This document shows, one piece after another, positions 8,414 through 15,521 of a DNA stretch of 41,692 nt. Under the pieces are notes generated by a model. That model did no database searches. It was not told the DNA's origin and saw only the letters and a program-made list of their open reading frames with translations. The DNA is taken from positions 1-41,692 of the forward strand of contig JAVBPB010000077.1 of assembly GCA_031549965.1 (NCBI GenBank), read 5' to 3'. The DNA comes from JAVBPB01 sp031549965 (GTDB lineage: Bacteria; Bacillota; Clostridia; Lachnospirales; Lachnospiraceae). Position 1 is the stretch's first letter, and every line of letters starts with the position of its first letter. The position numbers and the translations under genes were made by a program.

Positions 8414-9487
8414 TTAATCTCCAAAGCTGATTCCTAATTGTTTTGCTTCTTTTATAATTGAGGATTGTGGTTCTACCATTTTTAATTTTCCGGCTACTTC
8501 TGATAATGGTACTGGAATAATTTCGTTATTTTTAATTCCTACCATGTAACCATAATGCCCATTAATTATTAAGTTGGCTGCTGCTGCCCCAAGTCTTGAT
8601 GAAAGTACTCTGTCGTATGCACATGGACTTCCACCTCTTTGCATATGGCCTGGTACTGTTATTCTTATTTCCTGACCTGTTTTTTCTTGTACTCTTTTTC
8701 CTATCTCATATGAAATGGATGGAAATTCTGTTGTTTTTCTTTTTTCTTTTAATTCTTTTTTAGAAAGTGCTGCGTCTTCTTTTGATATTGCACCTTCTGC
8801 TACTGCAAGAATTGAAAATCTCTTTCCTTGTTCTGTTCTTTTCTTTATGGCAGCTACTACCGAGTTAATATCGTATGGTATTTCTGGTATAAGTATTATA
8901 TCTGCTCCTGCTGCTATCCCGGCATGGAGAGTTAGCCATCCAACTTTATGTCCCATAACTTCTACTATGAATACACGTCCGTGTGAAGCTGCTGTTGTGT
9001 GTATGCAGTCAATGGAATGTGCTGCAATATCAACTGCACTTTGGAAACCAAAAGTCATATCTGTTCCCCATAGATCGTTATCTATTGTTTTTGGAAGTGT
9101 AACTATGTTTAGCCCTTCTTCTCTTAGAAGGTTTGCTGTTTTATGTGTTCCGTTTCCACCAAGGATTACTAAGCAGTTTAGTTTTAGCTTTTTGTAGTTT
9201 TCTATCATTGCTTCTACTTTGTTTAGACCGTTGCCATCTGGTACTCTCATTAGTTTAAATGGCTGTCTTGATGTTCCTATTATTGTTCCGCCCTTTGTTA
9301 ATATTCCTGAGAAGTCTGATGGTTTTAATTCTTTGTATTGGTTGTATATAAGTCCCTTGTAGCCTTCGCTAAATCCGTAAATTTGTATATCTTCGTAGGC
9401 TTCATAGAGAGCTTTGGCAACACCACGCATTGTTGCATTAAGACTTTGGCAGTCTCCGCCACTTGTCAAAAATCCAATTCTTTTCAT
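8414..9487 (-). CDS. pfkA: 6-phosphofructokinase, atypical (group III-like)
   Basis: The product is about 357 residues and phosphorylates fructose-6-phosphate. N-terminal SGGDCQSLNA replaces the usual SGGDCPGLNA. The phosphoryl-donor loop reads GGNGT, where ATP enzymes have GGDGS/T and PPi enzymes GGDD. The catalytic loop reads PKTIDND: the Lys is typical of PPi-type enzymes, and the catalytic Asp is kept. The E-V-M-G-H motif and M-Q-R-G-G-S-P are present. The mix suggests an ATP enzyme of the long or mixed-substrate clade, but donor specificity is uncertain. The ATG at 9487 follows AAAGGTGA; a GTG at 9496 is possible. Its place directly upstream of dnaX-ybaB-recR is unusual. Confidence 0.88.
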   Translation of the reverse strand: MKRIGFLTSGGDCQSLNATMRGVAKALYEAYEDIQIYGFSEGYKGLIYNQYKELKPSDFSGILTKGGTIIGTSRQPFKLMRVPDGNGLNKVEAMIENYKKLKLNCLVILGGNGTHKTANLLREEGLNIVTLPKTIDNDLWGTDMTFGFQSAVDIAAHSIDCIHTTAASHGRVFIVEVMGHKVGWLTLHAGIAAGADIILIPEIPYDINSVVAAIKKRTEQGKRFSILAVAEGAISKEDAALSKKELKEKRKTTEFPSISYEIGKRVQEKTGQEIRITVPGHMQRGGSPCAYDRVLSSRLGAAAANLIINGHYGYMVGIKNNEIIPVPLSEVAGKLKMVEPQSSIIKEAKQLGISFGD

Positions 9488-9518
9488 ACGCTTCACCTTT
9501 TCCTTTTTTTATTGTTAA

Positions 9519-9547
9519 ATTATACCACATTTCTGAGGAATAGTCAT
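9519..9547 (-). promoter_or_regulatory. Promoter of the pfkA-dnaX-ybaB-recR operon
   Basis: On the minus strand ATGACT, a 17-bp spacer and TATAAT form the promoter. A TG dinucleotide one base before the -10 makes it an extended -10 promoter. It lies about 30 bp before the pfkA start. Confidence 0.65.
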
Positions 9548-9577
9548 TCTTTTTTTGTGTAAGTTTTGCTATGGGTG

Positions 9578-9708
9578 AAATGTCCTTGGTTTAGGCTTTG
9601 TTAATTTATTAGATGTATACGAGTGTATATATATACAACTGCTTACCTTACACTCCTTTAGTATGTTTTATACAGGCCTTTGCGATGCAACGTTTTGGTA
9701 AAACATTT
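9578..9708 (-). repeat. Interspersed structured element, copy A
   Basis: This is one of three related copies in the window. The core 9611-9683, read on the minus strand, matches the core of copy B at about 59 of 71 positions without gaps. The ends (AAATGTTTT and AAGGACATTT on the minus strand) can pair over nine positions including two G-U pairs. The internal arms GAGTGTA and TACACTC are perfectly complementary in this copy. It contains no transposase. Confidence 0.7.
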
Positions 9709-9779
9709 ATGTGTATCTTATATTATTTCCTTAATTATTTTTGTTATACTAGTACACCGTTTTGTAATTAATTCTGAGG

Positions 9780-9863
9780 CTATTTTTCAGAGAGTGCATG
9801 TCAAAAAACGTAGGCGTAGCGCGCTACGCCAAGACTTTTTGGCATGTGCTATCTGGAAAATAG
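9780..9863. repeat. 84-bp palindromic element with a GC-rich core
   Basis: The centre (9813-9830) is a perfect 18-bp palindrome GGCGTAGCGCGCTACGCC. Outer arms of about 27 bp (9781-9807 and 9836-9862) are complementary with a few mismatches, several of them G-U compatible; both contain a GCATGT/ACATGC-type block. The GC-rich core is unlike the surrounding DNA. I found no obvious target-site duplication. Confidence 0.75.
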
Positions 9864-9994
9864 ACCAGTTTGTAAAACAGGAGTAGTTTTGAGTTTACTT
9901 TCATGTTTCTTTTTATCTTTACCTATGTTATAATAATTACTAACTATTAATCACAATACCAATAAACTGCGATTAATCTTAAGGAGATGATACG

Positions 9995-10690
9995 TTGATT
10001 CATAATTATAATGACTTTATAAATACACTGCTTAAATCAGGTTTTTCCATGGGTGGTGGTAATTCTGATGGCGTTTATTCTATTATTAATTGGAATTGGA
10101 AAGAGGAGGCACCATATGAAACACCAGTAAAGTGGCATACAGGAGAGCCTGATACTGATCCTTGGGAATGGCGGATACGGGTTTTGGATGAAAGAAATGA
10201 CGTTGCTTATGCAAAGTTGTTTTTTAGAAAAAGTGGATATATTACAAAAGAATGGTATCCGTATTTTCTGGCGGTTAGAAGGCAGAATAAATCTTTTGAC
10301 GAAGAGTATTTGGATGGTATGATTAGTCAGACTGCTAAGCGAATATATTCACTTATTCTTGAAAATAAAACATTACCACTGCACACCATTAAGCAATTTG
10401 GAGGTTTTACAAAGGAAGATAATTCTCAATTTGAGCGAGCTTTAATTGAATTGCAAATGAAAATGTATATTACTATGTGTGGCTTACAACAAAAAATCTC
10501 CTCTAAAGGTGAGGCTTTTGGTTGGTCATCAACTGTATTTTGCACCACCGAAGACTTTTTTGGTGAGGATGTTTTTAATATTGCATCTAAAATTGATCTC
10601 CAAAAAGGAACTGAATTCTTATTGTCTCAAATACAGACACTAAACCCAAGCGTTGATTCTAAAAAAGCTTTAAAATTTATACGGGGATAG
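9995..10690 (+). CDS. AlkZ-related protein
   Basis: This is a 231-residue protein of the group labelled AlkZ-related, distant relatives of the AlkZ/YcaQ winged-helix DNA glycosylases. Conserved-looking stretches are D-G-V-Y-S-I-I-N-W-N-W-K-E-E-A-P-Y, V-K-W-H-T-G, D-P-W-E-W-R-I-R-V-L and S-G-Y-I-T-K-E-W-Y-P-Y. The Q-x-Q/D catalytic pattern of true AlkZ enzymes is not evident, so DNA-glycosylase activity should not be assumed. The start is a TTG at 9995, with AAGGAG 8 nt upstream; no ATG in this frame fits. It is monocistronic, between the palindrome at 9780-9863 and the terminator at 10723-10757. Confidence 0.7.
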   Translation: MIHNYNDFINTLLKSGFSMGGGNSDGVYSIINWNWKEEAPYETPVKWHTGEPDTDPWEWRIRVLDERNDVAYAKLFFRKSGYITKEWYPYFLAVRRQNKSFDEEYLDGMISQTAKRIYSLILENKTLPLHTIKQFGGFTKEDNSQFERALIELQMKMYITMCGLQQKISSKGEAFGWSSTVFCTTEDFFGEDVFNIASKIDLQKGTEFLLSQIQTLNPSVDSKKALKFIRG

Positions 10691-10722
10691 CTATTACCTG
10701 CTATATAATAAATTAGCTCTTT

Positions 10723-10757
10723 AAAGCCCAAAGATATTTTATAAGTCTTTGGGCTTT
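10723..10757. terminator. Bidirectional terminator between the AlkZ-related gene and cysK
   Basis: AAAGCCCAAAGA (10723-10734) and TCTTTGGGCTTT (10746-10757) form a 12-bp stem. The two genes converge on it. The T tails on both sides are short. Confidence 0.7.
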
Positions 10758-10771
10758 AGTTAATAATTGAA

Positions 10772-11707
10772 TTAATTGTTAAAAAGAGGGGTTGAAAGGT
10801 ACCTGTCACCAGAATCAGGAAGTATAACTACTATTCTTTTACCTTTGTTTTCTTTTCTTGATGCAAGAATTACTGCTGCTTTTAATGCTGCACCAGAAGA
10901 TATTCCTACTAGTATACCTTCAGTTACTGCAAATGACTTACCTTCAATAAATGCGTCTTCATTTTCTATGGTAATGATTTCATCATATATATTTGTATTT
11001 AGTATCTCTGGTACAAATCCTGCACCTATTCCCTGAATCTTATGTGCTCCCGATGTTCCTGATGATAATACTGGGCTTGATACTGGTTCTACTGCAACGA
11101 TTTTTATATTTGGATTTTTTTCTTTTAAATATTCTCCCACACCCGTTATTGTACCACCTGTGCCAACACCTGCCACAAATATATCAACTTTACCATCCGT
11201 CTGTTCCCAAATCTCAGGACCTGTGGTATTTTTATGAATTTGGGGATTTGCAGGATTAACAAATTGTCCTAATATGATTGATTCTGGAATACTTTCTTTT
11301 AATTCTTCTGCTTTTTCAATAGCACCTTTCATACCCTTGGCTCCTTCTGTTAAAACCAGCTCTGCTCCATATGCATTCAGTAGGGTTCTTCTTTCAATAC
11401 TCATAGTATCTGGTAAAGTTAAAATTGCCTTATATCCTTTTGCTGCTGCAACTGCCGCTAGACCAATGCCTGTATTACCAGACGTTGGTTCAATAATAGT
11501 CCCACCTGCTTTAAGCAAACCTTTTTGTTCTGCATCTTCTACCATTGCCAATGCAATTCTGTCCTTTACTGAACCTGCTGGGTTTAGATATTCCAATTTT
11601 GCCAGTATTTCTATGTCTTTAATTCCATTTTTTTGTGTATAACGATTTAATCTTAATATTGGTGTTCCTCCGATTAATTCTAATGCACTTCCTTTTATTA
11701 TACTCAT
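10772..11707 (-). CDS. cysK: Cysteine synthase A (O-acetylserine sulfhydrylase)
   Basis: This 311-residue PLP enzyme makes cysteine from O-acetylserine and sulfide. The PLP lysine sits in N-P-A-G-S-V-K-D-R (Lys48). E-P-T-S-G-N-T-G-I-G binds substrate. The phosphate-binding loop is G-V-G-T-G-G-T-I-T-G, and the C-terminal L-P-D-S-G-D-R-Y-L-S-T is intact. The length and ends are normal. AAAGGAG precedes the ATG. The promoter at 11941-11970 implies an untranslated leader of more than 200 nt with strong hairpins, so regulation at RNA level is plausible. Confidence 0.95.
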   Translation of the reverse strand: MSIIKGSALELIGGTPILRLNRYTQKNGIKDIEILAKLEYLNPAGSVKDRIALAMVEDAEQKGLLKAGGTIIEPTSGNTGIGLAAVAAAKGYKAILTLPDTMSIERRTLLNAYGAELVLTEGAKGMKGAIEKAEELKESIPESIILGQFVNPANPQIHKNTTGPEIWEQTDGKVDIFVAGVGTGGTITGVGEYLKEKNPNIKIVAVEPVSSPVLSSGTSGAHKIQGIGAGFVPEILNTNIYDEIITIENEDAFIEGKSFAVTEGILVGISSGAALKAAVILASRKENKGKRIVVILPDSGDRYLSTPLFNN

Positions 11708-11867
11708 AATATTTCTCCTTTAAATTTATATTTGCTTATATTTCCAATTTATTAAATACTTATAATATTTATTAATCGTTTTACTTAATAAGTTAATTTT
11801 TTGCCTATATAGGCAGCGTTATATATTAGCAAAATTAAAATTGCATTACCACCTATAAATAGAGGAA

Positions 11868-11917
11868 ATATTCGGCGTTAAACTGAATAAAAAGTCTTAA
11901 GATTTAACGCCGAATAT
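11868..11917 (-). promoter_or_regulatory. Hairpin in the cysK mRNA leader
   Basis: ATATTCGGCGTTAAA (11868-11882) and TTTAACGCCGAATAT (11903-11917) form a perfect 15-bp stem with a 20-nt loop. It lies just downstream of the predicted start of transcription. Farther on, a GGTGG-containing segment (near 11847-11857) can pair with a CTGCCTATA segment nearer the gene. This gives a possible alternative fold. It does not match a complete T-box. Confidence 0.5.
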
Positions 11918-11940
11918 ATAATTATATGATTTACTTTTAA

Positions 11941-11970
11941 AGTATACCATATTATCAAAAAATTGTGTAA
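11941..11970 (-). promoter_or_regulatory. Candidate cysK promoter (extended -10)
   Basis: On the minus strand TTACAC, an 18-bp spacer and TATACT form the promoter. TGG directly precedes the -10, making it an extended type. It is about 235 bp from the cysK start codon. Confidence 0.5.
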
Positions 11971-12044
11971 TATTTATAGTATGCTACTATATATAGAAAA
12001 AAACTATATGCTTTACTTTATAGATTTGCCTTTATAGTGTATAA

Positions 12045-12128
12045 TCTCAAAGATGCAAATAATTAGGATAAGACTACAAAAAGCATTTCTGCATTTTACA
12101 ATCTTATCCTATTATTTGCATCTTTGAG
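12045..12128. repeat. Giant near-perfect hairpin between the permease gene and cysK
   Basis: The arms at 12045-12073 and 12102-12128 are complementary over about 28 bp, with a single unpaired base. The 28-nt loop itself contains AAAAAGC and GCATTTT. No T run follows on the minus strand, so it is longer and less terminator-like than needed. It may still end the permease transcript, or be a miniature mobile element. Confidence 0.65.
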
Positions 12129-12158
12129 AAATAAATTCAAAAGTTAACTACTACTCCT

Positions 12159-13226
12159 TTATATATCCAACTTCATATCTCCAAATTCAATCCATTTTTT
12201 TGCTCTCATAAATTCTGATACTAGGAGTGTTATAACAGCAGGAAGTACAAAGTGTAAAAGTATTATCTTAACTAAAACCATTGTCCCACTTTCAGTTTCT
12301 GTCATTACTTGCCATGTCATAATTTGACCAACCAAACCAGATGATCCCATTCCTGAACCTGTAGCATTATTAGTCATTTTAAAAAGCATAATAGATAATG
12401 GGCCTAGTATTGCACTTGATATTATTGCAGGAAGCCATATTATTGGCTTTTTTACTATGTTTGGAACCTGAAGCATTGATGTTCCAAGTCCTTGTGCTAG
12501 TAATCCTCCAATCTTATTTTCCCTATAACTTGCAACTGCAAAGCCTACCATGTTGCAACAGCATCCAATTGTTGCGGCACCTGCTGCAAATCCTGACAAG
12601 TTAAGTATGATTCCAAGAGCTGCTGAACTTATTGGTAGGGTTAATACAATTCCCATTACAACTGATACCACAATTCCCATTAAAAATGGCTGTTGTTCTG
12701 TTGCCCAATTAATTATATTTCCTAGTCCTGTCATAAATGTTGATATTGGTGGCCCTACTAAAAGACCTATTACTGCACCTGAAGCAATTGTAATTATTGG
12801 GGTTAATAATATATCTAATTTGGTTTTTCCAGATATTAAATGACCGATTGTTATTGCAATATATGCTGCAATAAACGCACCAAGAGGCTCTCCCGGTCCT
12901 GAGAAATTAATTAAACCAGTTTCAGTAATCACAGTTCCTTTTAAAATCTGGCTTGCATATGCTCCGATTAAACCTGCACTTGCTGAAGATATTAGAACTA
13001 GTGGGCTTTCTTTTAATTTATATGCAACCCCTGCACCTATTCCTGCTCCGGTGAGGGTAGCCGCCAGTTTACCCATAACAAATATGTAGCTGCCAATTTC
13101 ACCTCCAATTAATTTTCCAATTTGCTGAATTATTGTTCCAACAATTAGAGTAGCAAATAAGCCTAATGCCATTCCACCCATTGCATCAATAAAAATTTTG
13201 TTTAGTATCTGTTTCACTTTTTCCAT
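12159..13226 (-). CDS. PTS-IIC-like membrane transporter next to niaR
   Basis: The product is about 355 residues with 8-10 hydrophobic, Gly-rich helices and resembles the PTS_EIIC_2 family (PF13303-type). Typical segments are F-I-D-A-M-G-G-M-A-L-G near the start, S-A-S-A-G-L-I-G-A-Y-A, and the Cys-rich G-C-C-C-N-M-V-G-F. No EIIA or EIIB partner is nearby. The family's substrate is not settled. Because niaR lies 69 bp upstream in the same direction, I suspect a link to niacin or NAD precursor transport (inference). The ATG at 13226 has GGAGG 5 nt upstream; an ATG at 13238 would overlap that site. Confidence 0.65.
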   Translation of the reverse strand: MEKVKQILNKIFIDAMGGMALGLFATLIVGTIIQQIGKLIGGEIGSYIFVMGKLAATLTGAGIGAGVAYKLKESPLVLISSASAGLIGAYASQILKGTVITETGLINFSGPGEPLGAFIAAYIAITIGHLISGKTKLDILLTPIITIASGAVIGLLVGPPISTFMTGLGNIINWATEQQPFLMGIVVSVVMGIVLTLPISSAALGIILNLSGFAAGAATIGCCCNMVGFAVASYRENKIGGLLAQGLGTSMLQVPNIVKKPIIWLPAIISSAILGPLSIMLFKMTNNATGSGMGSSGLVGQIMTWQVMTETESGTMVLVKIILLHFVLPAVITLLVSEFMRAKKWIEFGDMKLDI

Positions 13227-13246
13227 GTCATCCTCCATAACGTAGT

Positions 13247-13271
13247 TTTATCTGTCTTGTCACCTGTAAAT
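13247..13271. promoter_or_regulatory. Candidate NiaR operator
   Basis: Between niaR and the permease gene an imperfect dyad of about 25 bp contains TCTGTCTTGTCACCTGTA. It sits 20-45 bp before the permease start, where a repressor could act. I recall only loosely that NiaR operators contain TGTC-type half-sites, so this is tentative. Confidence 0.3.
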
Positions 13272-13295
13272 ACATTTATGAATAATAACATATTC

Positions 13296-13811
13296 TTAAT
13301 TAATAATCAAGTATCTTTTTTCAATTAATTTTTTTTCAATATTATCTAAAATTTCTTCAGTATCTGCTTCAACTGTGTGAATATGGACTCCATTTGTAAG
13401 TTCTTTTAAAGGCTTGGTATTTTTTTCTTTTATATTATTAACAAAATCATATACGTCCTGACGGTTAGATATAATTAAATCTGCTGATATTTGTCCATAT
13501 ATCTCATGGCTTACAATTACATCCAAAACTTTGCCTCCACTATCTACTATGGTACATAGTTCATCTTCTATTTCTTCGTTAGTATGTTTGACCAAATATG
13601 TTCTGTATGACTTTTTTGTATCTTCCCTGTATAAGATATATCCTTTAGTTGTAGATAAAATATTTTTATTTGTTGCCCTTAATAATGCAATATCTTGAAC
13701 TATGACCTGTCTGCTTACATTTAATTTTTTTGCTAATTCTCCACCAGAAATTGGAGCTTTTGTGTTTTTTAAGACTTCCAGTATTTTTTCTCTTCTTATT
13801 GAACCTTCCAT
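13296..13811 (-). CDS. niaR: Niacin-responsive transcriptional repressor NiaR
   Basis: The product is about 171 residues. Residues 1-60 form an HTH_11 winged helix (I-L-E-V-L-K-N-T, then G-G-E-L-A-K-K-L-N-V-S-R-Q-V-I-V-Q-D). The C-terminal 3H domain shows its three histidines: V-S-H-E-I-Y-G-Q and N-G-V-H-I-H-T-V-E. In NiaR (YrxA) this domain binds nicotinic acid with a metal and represses NAD biosynthesis or niacin uptake genes. The ATG at 13811 follows AAGGAGAG; an upstream in-frame start at 13859 lacks a site. The next gene, 69 bp downstream, is the likely target. Confidence 0.9.
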   Translation of the reverse strand: MEGSIRREKILEVLKNTKAPISGGELAKKLNVSRQVIVQDIALLRATNKNILSTTKGYILYREDTKKSYRTYLVKHTNEEIEDELCTIVDSGGKVLDVIVSHEIYGQISADLIISNRQDVYDFVNNIKEKNTKPLKELTNGVHIHTVEADTEEILDNIEKKLIEKRYLIIN

Positions 13812-13982
13812 GTACTCTCCTTTTTTGATGAATAAATTTTTTTGATTTTTATATATCATACATTATTATTAGATTTTTTACAATAATCTTTTTTCTTAAT
13901 GACAACAACATTTTTTCATGTTACAATATACTTTATTTGCTTAAATAACTACTATTTATTAACTACCAAAAGGAGAATTTAT

Positions 13983-14252
13983 ATGTTTCGTTTATGGGGA
14001 AAGATTTTTGAAGGAAATAAATTAATTAAAGACGTTGTAATATGTATTGAAGATAACGAGTTATCCAGAACTAAAAAAATTTATAGTGCATTGGATGATA
14101 TTTGTTATAAATTCGATTTGCAAAAGCCTATTTGGCTTGAATCTAATATTAAAGAATTTAAAAGAATAAGTAAAACAAGATTCACAAAGGACAGCTTTAT
14201 TGAATATATTGAATTTGATTATCTGGAAATACATGTTATAGAAGAAGATTAA
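13983..14252 (+). CDS. Small conserved-looking protein of unknown function
   Basis: This 89-residue, soluble protein has mixed charge and no signal peptide. It begins M-F-R-L-W-G-K-I-F-E-G-N-K-L-I and ends with an acidic H-V-I-E-E-D. The start at 13983 has AAAGGAG 7 nt upstream, so translation is well supported. The M15 peptidase gene follows 12 bp later and must be co-transcribed. I do not recognise the family. Confidence 0.6.
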   Translation: MFRLWGKIFEGNKLIKDVVICIEDNELSRTKKIYSALDDICYKFDLQKPIWLESNIKEFKRISKTRFTKDSFIEYIEFDYLEIHVIEED

Positions 14253-14264
14253 CAGGAGAATACC

Positions 14265-15128
14265 ATGAATATTAAGACTATTATTTTTGCTTTAATTATC
14301 TTACCTATTGGTATCTTATTAACTTCCTGTGGTAATAATGCTTATTCTGATAATGTAACCTTAAATACAGCTTCAGAAGAATATTTTAGTCAAACTGTTC
14401 CAACTACCCTATCCACTGTGCAAGCTACCAATCCATTAATACCATCCAGTGAAATTACCAAACCAGCTTCTGAAAATAATACCAAAGAAAATAATAATAC
14501 TGAATTATCTGATATTTTTGCTAATTTAGGAGGAGATGACTTGAATAAATATTTTATTTCTTATAGTATTACCAAGGAAATAGAAAAACGTATTTTTGGT
14601 ATATCATATAAGGAAAACGAAAAGATATCCCTTAATGATTTGAAATACATAAATGTACTTTATTATGGCTTTGATGGGGAATCTCACGTTGGTGAACTTA
14701 TTGTAAACAAAGGTATAGCTGATGATATAATAGATATTTTTATTGAATTATATGAATTAAAATATCCTATCGAAAAAATGGTTTTAGTTGATGAATACAA
14801 TGCAGATGATGAGCTTTCAATGTCTGATAATAACTCTTCTGCATTTAATTACAGAGTTATAGCAGGAACTGACCGATTATCTAATCACGCTAAAGGCTTA
14901 GCTATTGACATTAATCCACTATATAACCCATATGTAAGAACCTCAAAAGGGAAACAGCTTATATCACCAGATAACTCTGCTGATTATGCAGATAGATCTA
15001 AGAATTTTGAATATAAGATTCAAAAGGGAGATGACTGCTATAACGCCTTTATAAAAAGAGGATTTTCTTGGGGAGGAGAATGGAGCAGTTCAAAGGACTA
15101 TCAACATTTTGAAAAAGTATTAAAGTAA
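14265..15128 (+). CDS. M15-family peptidase lipoprotein (D-Ala-D-Ala / L-Ala-D-Glu type)
   Basis: This 287-residue lipoprotein has a signal peptide ending in the lipobox L-T-S-C (Cys near residue 22). A Thr/Ser/Asn-rich linker follows. The C-terminal half is an M15_4-type zinc peptidase: S-N-H-A-K-G-L-A-I-D-I supplies the His and Asp ligands, and D-Y-Q-H-F-E the third His. The usual N-Y-R and P-L-Y-N-P-Y elements are also visible. It should trim peptidoglycan cross-links outside the membrane. The catalytic set looks complete. Confidence 0.85.
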   Translation: MNIKTIIFALIILPIGILLTSCGNNAYSDNVTLNTASEEYFSQTVPTTLSTVQATNPLIPSSEITKPASENNTKENNNTELSDIFANLGGDDLNKYFISYSITKEIEKRIFGISYKENEKISLNDLKYINVLYYGFDGESHVGELIVNKGIADDIIDIFIELYELKYPIEKMVLVDEYNADDELSMSDNNSSAFNYRVIAGTDRLSNHAKGLAIDINPLYNPYVRTSKGKQLISPDNSADYADRSKNFEYKIQKGDDCYNAFIKRGFSWGGEWSSSKDYQHFEKVLK

Positions 15129-15137
15129 ATTGAAAAC

Positions 15138-15166
15138 GGCAGCCATATTGTAAAGATATGACTGCC
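15138..15166 (+). terminator. Terminator of the M15 peptidase gene
   Basis: GGCAGCCATAT (15138-15148) pairs with ATATGACTGCC (15156-15166) with one mismatch. It is followed by TAATATTT and lies 9 bp past the stop. Confidence 0.65.
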
Positions 15167-15209
15167 TAATATTTACAGCTACTTTATGTTTATTTTAATA
15201 AATTTATTT

Positions 15210-15470
15210 TTTCCTCTGGATATAACCATTCCATTCCAACTAGCATGTTAAAAGTTTGATCTGTACGTACCTCCAACCTCTATATCTGCTTTTAGTGCAA
15301 CTGAATCATATCCCTGCATTAATGGGTAAAGCTCTTGTAATTTGTTCTATAATATTCATTCCATCTCTCAATTTATTCTGAACATACGTCAGATCTTTCA
15401 CCAACCGATCTGCTCTCTTTCTGATTTGTCACTGCTCAAAACTAAGTTCTCTTTATCTACGTCATACTTT
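15210..15470 (-). pseudogene. Decayed remnant containing a tyrosyl-tRNA synthetase-like core
   Basis: Read on the minus strand, about 35 codons match the core of the type-2 TyrRS family. They give Y-P-L-M-Q-G-Y-D-S-V-A-L-K-A-D-I-E-V-G-G-T, then after a frameshift D-Q-T-F-N-M-L-V-G. The shift is explained by a duplicated GTAC (at about 15262-15269). Upstream of the core the frame changes again, to an open segment reading R-A-D-R-L-V-K-D-L-T-Y-V-Q-N, which I cannot assign. No start, KMSKS or RNA-binding part is present, so this is a fragment and cannot be functional. A working tyrS must lie elsewhere. Confidence 0.65.
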
Positions 15471-15521
15471 ATATAAAATTATTAACAGGATAACATAGTT
15501 TAAATTGTTTGTAAAGACTTT

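Larger units (their letters stand above)
9488..9994. other. Repeat-rich intergenic region upstream of pfkA
   Basis: This 0.5-kb gap holds three things: the pfkA promoter, copy A of the interspersed element (9578-9708) and a long palindrome (9780-9863). A 68-codon plus-strand frame at 9680-9886 runs through the palindrome, has no ribosome site, and is rejected. Confidence 0.6.
11708..12158. other. cysK leader and upstream palindrome region
   Basis: No gene is seen. From the cysK side it holds a small hairpin (TGCCTATATAGGCA, about 11802-11815), a 15-bp inverted repeat (11868-11917), the candidate promoter (11941-11970) and a giant hairpin (12045-12128). Confidence 0.6.

Noticed and set aside
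9611..9683. Insertion sequence carrying a transposase
   Set aside because: None of the three copies contains an ORF of useful length in any frame, and no target-site duplications are evident.
9680..9886. 68-codon plus-strand open frame
   Set aside because: It runs through repeat copy A and the 84-bp palindrome, has no ribosome site, and its Arg-rich part is a by-product of the palindrome.
13247..13271. Standard promoter for the permease gene
   Set aside because: No properly spaced -35/-10 pair is present around the dyad; transcription probably comes from upstream of niaR.
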